This document shows positions 8,281 to 14,083 of a DNA stretch of 39,226 bases, in pieces. Source of the stretch: a virus; IMG/VR virus record IMGVR_UViG_3300027784_000769, positions 1-39,226 of that record, one strand, 5' to 3'. A program made the translations under genes and the position numbers. Position 1 is the stretch's first letter. Each line of letters opens with the position of its first letter. Under the pieces are notes generated by a model. The model had not been told where the DNA came from and ran no database searches. It worked only from the letters and a program-made list of their open reading frames with translations.

Positions 8281-8321
8281 CATTGCCGATTAGCCGCGGC
8301 AGTGCTGATGATGGCAGGCTA
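8281..8321 (+). promoter_or_regulatory. repeated leader element copy 1: hairpin, CTGATGA, pseudoknot strand
   Basis: Stem CATTGCC (8281-8287) with GGCAGTG (8298-8304), then CTGATGA (8305-8311), then a GGC-rich strand. Loop bases TAGCC (8291-8295) can pair with GGCTA (8317-8321). An A-rich stretch and the ribosome site of the amidoligase follow. Copies 2 and 3 precede other genes in this module. Confidence 0.5.
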
Positions 8322-8348
8322 AACAAAACTTTTAAAGGGGTGCTGAAA

Positions 8349-9194
8349 ATGAAAAAGATCGTTAACAGCTTTAATGAAGAAAGAACTTTTGGAGTAGAGA
8401 TTGAGTTTGTGCATAACAACGCGGAGCAGGTTGCAGCTAAAGTGAGGGAATACGGGTTGGATTGCAGGGTTGAACATTATAACCACGAAGATCGAACATG
8501 GTGGAAGATTGTTACCGACGCAAGCGTGCAGGCGCGGAACGGCCAGATTGGCCGCGGACTTGAAATTGTTAGCCCGATTTTAAAAGGCCGCGAAGGGCTT
8601 GCAGAAATTGAAACTGTTTGCGCCGCGCTGGAACAAGCTGGCGCCGACGTTAACGTTACAGCCGGCTTGCACGTGCATCACGACGCAAGCGATTTTAACG
8701 TAAACAGCTTTAAAAACATAACCTTACTTTATACCCGTTACGAAAAAACAATAGACAGTTTAATGCCGCGCAGCCGCCGGGCAAACGGGAACCAATATTG
8801 CAAGAGCTTGTTTGATGCCCGGATGGGCAGCTTTAGCAGCGACGAAGCGTTTATGAATTGGATTTACAATGCCAGCAGCACTGACCAACTGTTAAACTTT
8901 TTTACAGACCGGTTTTTAAAGCTTAACTTAAGGGCTTACCGGGCGCACAGCACGGTTGAATTTAGGCAGCACAGCGGAACGGTTGAAGCGCCGAAAATTA
9001 TAAACTGGATTAAGTTAACGCAAGCAATGGTTAACAAGGCGACTGACCGCAACGTTTTGAACCCCAAAAACGTTGACGATAGCTGGAAAAGCTTTAAGAA
9101 AGCCGTTGCACTGACCGGATACCGCGGCGCTGACGAAGAACTGCAGCAAGTGCAGAAATTTTACGGCAAGCGCCAGAAGCAGTTAGCAAGCTAA
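8349..9194 (+). CDS. phage amidoligase (Amidoligase_2-like)
   Basis: 281 residues from ATG 8349, preceded by AAAGGGGTG. It shows the order of motifs of the COOH-NH2 ligase (glutamine-synthetase-like fold) amidoligase family: FGVEIEF near residue 14, GLEIVSP, GLHVHHD near residue 107, and a C-terminal 'RAHSTVEFRQHSGT'. The acidic and His residues in these motifs are those expected for ATP and metal binding. Family members ligate a carboxylate to an amine, making isopeptide or peptide bonds; phage substrates are not known. A gamma-glutamylcyclotransferase lies 3 kb downstream, a pairing known from comparative genomics of this family. It is the first gene after the candidate leader RNA. Confidence 0.8.
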   Translation: MKKIVNSFNEERTFGVEIEFVHNNAEQVAAKVREYGLDCRVEHYNHEDRTWWKIVTDASVQARNGQIGRGLEIVSPILKGREGLAEIETVCAALEQAGADVNVTAGLHVHHDASDFNVNSFKNITLLYTRYEKTIDSLMPRSRRANGNQYCKSLFDARMGSFSSDEAFMNWIYNASSTDQLLNFFTDRFLKLNLRAYRAHSTVEFRQHSGTVEAPKIINWIKLTQAMVNKATDRNVLNPKNVDDSWKSFKKAVALTGYRGADEELQQVQKFYGKRQKQLAS

Positions 9195-9203
9195 CAAGGC
9201 GAA

Positions 9204-9265
9204 AGCAGCGCGCACGACCGGCGCTGCTCTGCAGCGGTGGCGCCGCTGCACTGATGAGCCAGCCA
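9204..9265 (+). promoter_or_regulatory. repeated leader element copy 2: two hairpins, CTGATGA, pseudoknot strand
   Basis: First hairpin: AGCAGCGC (9204-9211) with GCGCTGCT (9221-9228). Second hairpin: GCAGCGG (9231-9237) with CCGCTGC (9243-9249), loop TGGCG. Then A, CTGATGA (9251-9257), and GCCA twice (9258-9261 and 9262-9265). Loop TGGC can pair with GCCA. An A-rich run and the GGGAGTTG ribosome site of the next gene follow. Confidence 0.55.
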
Positions 9266-9294
9266 GATAAAAAAAGGGGAAGGGAGTTGTTAAC

Positions 9295-9780
9295 ATGGAA
9301 CGGACGGGCGTTAAGTTGGAGGGCATTGAACGGCAGTGGGAATTTATGTTAGCAGGGAACGCGCTGCTTACCATTGAAAACGAACAGACCGGCAGCCGTT
9401 ACACTTACCGGATTAAAGGCCGCAAGACTGGCAACGGCAAGATCCTTTACTTTGTTAACGTTTTAAGCGGCAGCAATAATGAAACGGATTATAGATACGT
9501 TGGAACCATATTTTTTGAAAAGGGCGCTGCAGAGGGTGAGTTTAGGCTTACCAGTAAAAGCAGGGTGAGCGCACAGTGCAAGAGCTTTAAGGCGTTTTAC
9601 TGGTTGTTTAATATGCTGCAGCAAGGAAACGCGCTGCCGGAACATATTAACTTTTACCATGCCGGATCTTGCGGCAAGTGCGGCCGGACTTTAACAGTGC
9701 CGGAAAGCATTGAAACCGGACTGGGGCCGCATTGCCGGCAGAACATTGGAACAAGCGGATTGCGGACACTGGCAAGCTAA
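9295..9780 (+). CDS. DUF6011-like phage protein with C-terminal zinc knuckle
   Basis: 161 residues. The first 110 residues are mixed alpha/beta and contain 'TGSRYTYRIKGRK' and 'YVGTIFFEK'. The C-terminal part 'SCGKCGRTLTVPES' followed by GLGPHC is the zinc-binding signature (CxxC then GxGPxC) of DUF6011, common in phage and actinophage replication or single-strand-binding-associated proteins. Function is unknown; a nucleic-acid-associated role is plausible. It lies downstream of leader element copy 2 and 18 nt before the next gene. ATG 9295 follows GGGAGTTG. Confidence 0.6.
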   Translation: MERTGVKLEGIERQWEFMLAGNALLTIENEQTGSRYTYRIKGRKTGNGKILYFVNVLSGSNNETDYRYVGTIFFEKGAAEGEFRLTSKSRVSAQCKSFKAFYWLFNMLQQGNALPEHINFYHAGSCGKCGRTLTVPESIETGLGPHCRQNIGTSGLRTLAS

Positions 9781-9797
9781 AAAAGGAGGGATTGTTA

Positions 9798-10052
9798 ATG
9801 ATTTACATTTTATTGGAAACAGGAAAATGGTATAAGGGCGAAACTTGTTTGGACTTGGTTAAAGCACTGCGCGACGCGACTTGGATGGTTGAAAACAATA
9901 TACGTTATATGGAAGGCGTTGCGCAGCGCTGCCGGATCTGGAACGGTGATGTGCTGCAGTTTAACAATGAAGATGAATTTGTTGCAGAACTGCTGCGCGC
10001 TGGCGTTATTAAAGAAATGGTTGTTAAGGAGGAAGATACGGTTAATGGATAG
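9798..10052 (+). CDS. small phage protein, unknown
   Basis: 84 residues from ATG 9798, which has AAAGGAGGG upstream. It begins with a beta-strand (MIYILLETGKWYKG), then a helix (CLDLVKALRDATWMVENN), then a C-terminal helix (DEFVAELLRAG). It is acidic in the C-terminus (EEDTVNG). I recognise no family. It follows the DUF6011 gene by 17 nt, so is probably co-transcribed. Confidence 0.55.
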   Translation: MIYILLETGKWYKGETCLDLVKALRDATWMVENNIRYMEGVAQRCRIWNGDVLQFNNEDEFVAELLRAGVIKEMVVKEEDTVNG

Positions 10053-10062
10053 GGCGCAGCGG

Positions 10063-10091
10063 TTGACAGGCGGCCGCTGCCGCCTTATAAG
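10063..10091 (+). promoter_or_regulatory. sigma-70-like promoter with palindromic spacer
   Basis: Perfect TTGACA at 10063-10068, 17-bp spacer, TATAAG at 10086-10091. The spacer contains GGCGGC and GCCGCC arms, and the -10 box lies inside a longer inverted repeat (10081-10122), so the site could be repressor-controlled. Confidence 0.55.
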
Positions 10092-10122
10092 TGCAGCCGG
10101 GGCCGGTTGCATTTATAAGGCG
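10081..10122 (+). repeat. 20-bp inverted repeat and alternative hairpin upstream of a small gene
   Basis: 10081-10100 and 10103-10122 are complementary over 20 positions with two G-T mismatches. The inner part reads CAGCCGG then CCGGTTG. The 3' arm overlaps a second hairpin, TAAGGCG (10116-10122) with CGCCTTA (10130-10136), so the two folds exclude each other. This resembles an attenuator or operator just after a promoter. Confidence 0.6.
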
Positions 10123-10162
10123 CTTAAAACGCCTTAAAATCAATTTTAAAGGGGTGCTGACA

Positions 10163-10489
10163 ATGACTGAAAGGGAATTGCAAGTATTGGAGATCAGGGA
10201 ACGGATTGCAAGGGAAAAGCTGGTTGAAAGTATTAAAGACGCAGTTGATACGATTAATAGGTTTGCCGGTGAAGGCAGCCGTTACGTTGAACGCTTGGAA
10301 GAACAGGACGATCGCGTTGCAATATGGGAGCGCGCAAGCTGGTTTATTAACCACGTAAATAATATGAGCTTTAATATACCGCTTGACCGGATCGCGCGCG
10401 ATGCTGCAGAACTGGCAAAAATACAGGGCATGAAGCAGCAGCTTGATAACGAAATAAACCGTAAAAGTGAAGAAGAAGGGCTTATTTAA
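10163..10489 (+). CDS. small helical phage protein, unknown
   Basis: 108 residues from ATG 10163 after AAAGGGGTG; the ribosome-site context (TTTTAAAGGGGTGCTGA then one base and AATG) is almost identical to that of the amidoligase, suggesting a duplicated leader. The protein is almost entirely helical and charged (ELQVLEIRERIAREKLVES; ARDAAELAKIQGMKQQLDNE), probably a coiled coil. No family recognised. Confidence 0.55.
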   Translation: MTERELQVLEIRERIAREKLVESIKDAVDTINRFAGEGSRYVERLEEQDDRVAIWERASWFINHVNNMSFNIPLDRIARDAAELAKIQGMKQQLDNEINRKSEEEGLI

Positions 10490-10515
10490 CCTAAAATTTT
10501 AAGGAGGGCTTTATA

Positions 10516-10893
10516 ATGGCAAGGGCATTGACTGGCGTTAAGGCGCTGCAAAACGAAATTGAACGGAAGGGCAGTTTGGTTATAAGCGACGGAACCATGC
10601 GGAACAGCGATTTGCTGGAAGCAATGGTTGATTTAGTGCAGGCTTACGATCTGCGGCCAGAATGGCGCAAGGAAGCGGAACGGCTGGTTTACGGCGATAA
10701 TGAAGTGCCGGCGCCGCCGGAAGAAGCGCTTAATGACTGGGATGGTGAATGTTTTGATCAGGCGATAATATTGATCCACGAAGAAGCGTGGCCTTACTTG
10801 GACGAGATTGCCGCCGGCATTGATGCCGACTTTGGGTGCCATCCCGGCGACGGCGCGCTGGTTGGCTTCTTTTATGAAGGAGTTTTAAAATAG
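10516..10893 (+). CDS. acidic phage protein, unknown
   Basis: 125 residues, acidic, with helices and an aromatic C-terminal half (EEAWPYLDEIAAGIDADFG, GALVGFFYEGVLK). No catalytic motif or family is recognised. AAGGAGGG lies 8 nt before ATG 10516. The gene ends directly before leader element copy 3. Confidence 0.55.
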   Translation: MARALTGVKALQNEIERKGSLVISDGTMRNSDLLEAMVDLVQAYDLRPEWRKEAERLVYGDNEVPAPPEEALNDWDGECFDQAIILIHEEAWPYLDEIAAGIDADFGCHPGDGALVGFFYEGVLK

Positions 10894-10898
10894 CCGAA

Positions 10899-10968
10899 AG
10901 GCCGCGGTTATGGCTGACGCCGCGGCCTCTGCAGCAGGTTTGCCACTGCTGCACTGATGAAGGCAGGC
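10899..10968 (+). promoter_or_regulatory. repeated leader element copy 3: two hairpins, CTGATGA, pseudoknot strand
   Basis: First hairpin: AGGCCGCGG (10899-10907) with CCGCGGCCT (10920-10928). Second: GCAGCAG (10931-10937) with CTGCTGC (10946-10952), loop GTTTGCCA. Then A, CTGATGA (10954-10960) and GGCA (10962-10965), which can pair with loop TGCC (10941-10944). The corresponding pair in copy 2 is TGGC/GCCA, a compensatory change. An A-rich run and GGGAGTTG follow as in copy 2. Confidence 0.55.
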
Positions 10969-10996
10969 TGCAAAACAAAAAAGGGAGTTGATTGCC

Positions 10997-11311
10997 ATGC
11001 GTTTTGAAGAAATTTTAGCGGACAAGGTTTTAATGAACCCTAACAGGTTAATCAGGCAGCAGGTTAAATATTGCCTGCCGAACGGCGCTGTTTTGGCCGT
11101 GCTTGATAAGCCAGAAGCGCAAGAGCTTGTTTTAAGCAAAAAGGCAAGCGTTGCAGGGGATGACAAGATCGTTGAGTTAGTTTGCCCGGATTGCGAAAAT
11201 ATGGGCATGGTATTTAAGGATGACGGAACGGAAGAATATTGCAGTTTATGCCGCTGGGGTGCAGAGCTTAAGGCGGAAGCTGCTGAATATGGAGGTGGCT
11301 GCAATGCGTAA
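10997..11311 (+). CDS. small zinc-ribbon phage protein
   Basis: 104 residues from ATG 10997 after GGGAGTTG. Residues about 1-60 are mixed alpha/beta; the C-terminal third has CPDC and CSLC about 20 residues apart, a typical zinc ribbon (VCPDCENMG, EYCSLCRWG). Such modules bind nucleic acid or protein; the specific role is unknown. Its stop overlaps the next start by 8 nt, indicating translational coupling. Confidence 0.6.
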   Translation: MRFEEILADKVLMNPNRLIRQQVKYCLPNGAVLAVLDKPEAQELVLSKKASVAGDDKIVELVCPDCENMGMVFKDDGTEEYCSLCRWGAELKAEAAEYGGGCNA

Positions 11312-11501
11312 AACGAAAACAAAAGGCGCGCTTAACTGCGCCGATTGCGGCGTGGAAATGATCGGGGAAGCGGCAGCGCTGCTGCACGATCTGCAGCGCG
11401 AGCCGATCTTTACGGTTTACAATGCAAAGGGAACGATCTGGCGCTTGATCTGCAAGCGCTGCTTTTGGGAACTTACTAACAAAACAGAAGGAGGATCTTA
11501 A
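11304..11501 (+). CDS. small CxxC zinc-binding phage protein
   Basis: 65 residues from ATG 11304 after GGAGGTGG. Two Cys pairs, NCADCG near the N-terminus and LICKRCFWE near the C-terminus, form a probable zinc finger around a GEAAALLHDLQ helix. It ends in NKTEGGS. It overlaps the previous zinc-ribbon gene by 8 nt and is followed one base later by the next start codon. Function unknown. Confidence 0.6.
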   Translation: MRKTKTKGALNCADCGVEMIGEAAALLHDLQREPIFTVYNAKGTIWRLICKRCFWELTNKTEGGS

Positions 11502-11502
11502 A

Positions 11503-11763
11503 ATGAGTGAAGTTTACGGTGCAGTTGTAGGAAACCGCGGCAAGGCAACGCGGCAGGGATCAAAAGAAAGCGGCATAAGGGCCGCCGCGCAAAGCTGGGA
11601 AGGCAGCGTTATAACGGAACTTTACCAGTGGCAAGGCGAAAAATGCGTGCGGATCACGATTAACGAAGGCAGCACAGATGAACATTATAGCGGAAATACG
11701 CTGTTTAATGGCACGTTGGCCGAACTGAAAGAGTTGGCCGCCGAAAAGGAACGGGAGGGTTAA
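11503..11763 (+). CDS. small phage protein, unknown
   Basis: 86 residues. It begins with MSEVYGAVVGNRGKATRQG and continues into a beta-rich core (VITELYQWQGEKCVRITIN) and a C-terminal helix (LAELKELAAEKER). The Gly/Arg-rich N-terminus could bind RNA or DNA. No family is recognised. AAGGAGG precedes ATG 11503 and the gene is tightly packed between neighbours. Confidence 0.55.
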   Translation: MSEVYGAVVGNRGKATRQGSKESGIRAAAQSWEGSVITELYQWQGEKCVRITINEGSTDEHYSGNTLFNGTLAELKELAAEKEREG

Positions 11764-11768
11764 GCGTT

Positions 11769-12014
11769 ATGACAGAGTTTATTGCAGGGATGGATCAAGT
11801 TTTGCTGACGCGGTTGGCTGCACTGGCAGCCGCCGCGTTGGCCGGAGCATTGCTTGTTAAGTTTGTTGACAGTATAATGGGATCGGTATATGCGCGCAGG
11901 CGCGCAAGGCTGCGCCTTGTTGCAGCGTTACGGGCGCGCGGCATTATGCGACCCCGGCTGCAGCAGAATTATAAAAGACATAAACGCCAAAAAGAAGGGT
12001 TTTGGCGGTTGTAA
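11769..12014 (+). CDS. small membrane protein with basic cytoplasmic tail
   Basis: 81 residues. A single transmembrane helix lies at residues about 12-33 (TRLAALAAAALAGALLVKF), followed by a strongly basic tail with many Arg and Lys (YARRRARLRLVAALRARG, NYKRHKRQKEG). The charge pattern predicts the tail inside the cell. It begins 5 nt after the previous stop, with a ribosome site GGGAGGG inside that gene. Role unknown; it could sit with the next small membrane protein. Confidence 0.55.
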   Translation: MTEFIAGMDQVLLTRLAALAAAALAGALLVKFVDSIMGSVYARRRARLRLVAALRARGIMRPRLQQNYKRHKRQKEGFWRL

Positions 12015-12035
12015 AAGACAAAGGAGTTGGGTGGT

Positions 12036-12143
12036 ATGAACGAAGCAGCTTTTGATTTTTTTGTTAACTTTTGGTTGTTTGGCTTTATGTTATGGGTGCA
12101 AGGTGTTTGCATATATATTTTAAAAGTAAGAAGGGGTGAATAA
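12036..12143 (+). CDS. 35-residue membrane protein
   Basis: ATG 12036 follows AAGGAGTTGGGTGG. The peptide has one hydrophobic, aromatic-rich segment (FDFFVNFWLFGFMLWVQGV) and ends in KVRRGE, giving an inside-positive C-terminus. The stop TAA at 12141-12143 is one base before the next start codon, so the two genes are coupled. Small phage membrane proteins like this often act in lysis or host takeover, but nothing here proves it. Confidence 0.5.
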   Translation: MNEAAFDFFVNFWLFGFMLWVQGVCIYILKVRRGE

Positions 12144-12144
12144 C

Positions 12145-12633
12145 ATGGGCAAAAAAATGATATATTTCGCTTATGGCAGCAACTTAAACTTAAGGCAGAT
12201 GAAGCAGCGCTGCCCGGACGCACGGCCGATCGGAGTGGCAAAGCTGCCCGGACACAGGCTGGTTTTCCGCGGCGTTGCTGACGTGATACCTAACAGGCAG
12301 GGCGGATCGGTTATGGGTGTTATATGGGAAATAACGCCGCGCTGCTTAAAGGAGCTTGATCGTTATGAAGGTTATCCGCATTTATACGGCCGGCGATACT
12401 GCACGGTGATCGGCGAAGATGACGGCATATTGCGCGAAGCGATCGTTTACTATATGAAGAAGGGCGATCTTGCGCCGCCGAGCCGCGGATACTGGAAGGT
12501 GATCATGGAAGGATATAATGACTTTTGCATGGTGCCACGGCGCGATCTGCTGGAACCGAATTATGGTTACGGGAACGCGCGGCTGGACTATGATTGCGAA
12601 AAGTATTATCAGAGCGTTTTGCATTGGTATTAA
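12145..12633 (+). CDS. gamma-glutamylcyclotransferase-like protein (AIG2/GGCT fold)
   Basis: 162 residues from ATG 12145. The N-terminal YFAYGSNLN is the hallmark loop of the GGCT/AIG2 family, followed by GHRLVFRGVADVIP, a 'GSVMGVIWEI' strand and LDRYEGYP, where the Glu is the expected catalytic acid/base. The family cleaves gamma-glutamyl amide bonds to give 5-oxoproline and free amine. In a phage operon headed by an amidoligase, one enzyme may make and the other remove or trim gamma-glutamyl-type links. An in-frame GTG at 12136 is less likely because it is inside the ribosome site AAGGGGTG. Confidence 0.8.
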   Translation: MGKKMIYFAYGSNLNLRQMKQRCPDARPIGVAKLPGHRLVFRGVADVIPNRQGGSVMGVIWEITPRCLKELDRYEGYPHLYGRRYCTVIGEDDGILREAIVYYMKKGDLAPPSRGYWKVIMEGYNDFCMVPRRDLLEPNYGYGNARLDYDCEKYYQSVLHWY

Positions 12634-12645
12634 AGGGCTTTACAG

Positions 12646-12699
12646 GCAGCGCAAGCGGCCGCCGTTTGTGCTGCTAATAAAGCCGCTTTAAGTGGCTTT
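12646..12699 (+). terminator. pair of hairpins ending the amidoligase module
   Basis: First stem: 12646-12657 pairs with 12663-12674 over 12 bp including two G-T pairs, loop GCCGC. Second stem: AAAGCCGC (12679-12686) with GTGGCTTT (12692-12699), followed by T-rich sequence to 12710. The second hairpin has the look of a weak intrinsic terminator; the first adds stability. Confidence 0.5.
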
Positions 12700-12723
12700 T
12701 AATAACTTTTGGGAGGTGGTTAT

Positions 12724-12981
12724 ATGGATAAACGGCCGGAAGTGCCGCTGCCGGATATGCTGGATACGCTTAAGGCGTTAAGGCTTTACCGGAAGCGATC
12801 ACTGCGGCAGGCTGCAGAAGTGCTGGGCTTGAGCAGCAGTGGTTTGAGTTTGATCGAAAGTGGAGATCGGAGTTTATCGCTGCAACGTGCAGCGGACATG
12901 GCGGCGCTCTATGAAGTGGATCTGGATACCATATATAAGCTTTACAGGGCGACACGCAAACAAAAAAAGGAGGATGATTAA
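12724..12981 (+). CDS. XRE-family helix-turn-helix regulator
   Basis: 85 residues from ATG 12724 after GGGAGGTGG. It is a single Cro/C1-type HTH: LKALRLYRKRSLRQAAEVLGLSS, then SGLSLIESGDRSLSLQRA and ALYEVDLDTIYKL. The whole protein is the domain plus a short basic tail (RATRKQKKEDD), so it has no effector domain and probably acts as a dimer. It opens the replication block and is a good candidate to bind the palindromes around promoters at 10063, 15881 or 22816. Its stop is two bases before the next gene. Confidence 0.75.
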   Translation: MDKRPEVPLPDMLDTLKALRLYRKRSLRQAAEVLGLSSSGLSLIESGDRSLSLQRAADMAALYEVDLDTIYKLYRATRKQKKEDD

Positions 12982-12982
12982 A

Positions 12983-14068
12983 GTGGGTAAAAAGACATTG
13001 TTGCAAGTGGCGAATGAAGTGGAGCATGATCAGCGCGGAAAGATCGACTATGTTTTGCCGTTTAGGAACCTTTACATGGATGATAACGGTGGATTTGCTT
13101 TTAAGCGCGTTAACGAAGTTCAGATACCTTATGCGCACGAAAGCACGGCGCGACAGGCAGATGTTAGGCTTGAGCCGAACGACTGGGCCACGGGCCAGCT
13201 TTTAGGGCGGCTTAATATGCCGGCTGAATACTTTAAGCGCCTGTTAACACAAAGGGAAGCGGCGCCGTGGCTGTTTGCGAGCCATTTCAATTACTGGGCA
13301 AGCCGGACGAATAAGCATATAAGGTTAAGGGCAAAACTCTATAACGGCAACGGAACGGGCGTTGTGCGCGGCGCAGTTAGCGACAAATATAGCATATTGG
13401 ATAATGATACCGTGATCAGCACTTTAGCCGGCATAATGCAAGGCAGGGAAGATGACTTTGAAATAGTTGACTTCCATTTAGACGATCGCAGGATGAACCT
13501 GCGCGTGGCTTATAACGATTTAGCCGTGCAGCTTGGGAACCTGCCGGGCGGCGAAGCTGACTGGAACAAGCTGGGCAGCGACTTTGTGAATAGCGAAGTG
13601 GGTGCAAGTGCTTTTAACCTGCAGGCGTTGATCTGGCGCTTGATCTGCAGCAACGGCTTGCGTGGCTGGGATCAGCAGGGCGAAGCATTTACACAGCGGC
13701 ATATTCACTTAAGGCCGATCGAGTTTCAAGGCCGGATTGCTGATGCTATAGTTAACAGCTTGCAGACCGGGCAGGACTTTTTGAACGCCTTTAAAGACAC
13801 GCAGGAAAAGCAGATTAATGACCCGTTTGCTGTTATTAAAAAACTGGCAAACGATGGCAACTTTAGCCGGCAGTTTACGGATCAGGCCGTTTCAGAGTGG
13901 GAAGGCCACGATACCGCTTATGGCGTTGTGAACGCCTTTACACGTGCAGCGCGCACGTTACCGAACGAGCGCCGGCTGGAAGCGGAAAGCTATGCTGGGC
14001 GGCTGACACGTTTGCCGGCCGAACAGTGGGATAAAATAAGCGAAGAAGCAATATTGGAAACAGCTTAA
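12983..14068 (+). CDS. DUF932-family phage protein
   Basis: 361 residues from GTG 12983, with AAAAAGGAGG placed 9 nt upstream; an in-frame ATG at 12974 abuts the ribosome site and is less likely. The sequence has the DUF932 (YfjQ-like) pattern: HLRAKLYNG-like strand here as HIRLRAKLYNG, VRGAVSDKYSILDNDTVI, NLRVAYND, 'GFNLQALIWRLICSNGL' region and a helical C-terminus. DUF932 proteins are common on plasmids and phages near recombination and replication genes; the biochemical role is unknown. It lies directly upstream of the SNF2 helicase. Confidence 0.7.
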   Translation: MGKKTLLQVANEVEHDQRGKIDYVLPFRNLYMDDNGGFAFKRVNEVQIPYAHESTARQADVRLEPNDWATGQLLGRLNMPAEYFKRLLTQREAAPWLFASHFNYWASRTNKHIRLRAKLYNGNGTGVVRGAVSDKYSILDNDTVISTLAGIMQGREDDFEIVDFHLDDRRMNLRVAYNDLAVQLGNLPGGEADWNKLGSDFVNSEVGASAFNLQALIWRLICSNGLRGWDQQGEAFTQRHIHLRPIEFQGRIADAIVNSLQTGQDFLNAFKDTQEKQINDPFAVIKKLANDGNFSRQFTDQAVSEWEGHDTAYGVVNAFTRAARTLPNERRLEAESYAGRLTRLPAEQWDKISEEAILETA

Positions 14069-14083
14069 AAAGGAGCGATCAGT

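Noticed and set aside
8305-10960. CTGATGA in the three leader elements as a hammerhead ribozyme core
   Set aside because: The GAAA partner and a stem II after CTGATGA are missing in all three copies; the pseudoknot arrangement fits better.
5343-12143. An endolysin next to the holin-like gene
   Set aside because: None of the neighbouring proteins shows amidase, muramidase or peptidase motifs; the lysin may lie outside the window.
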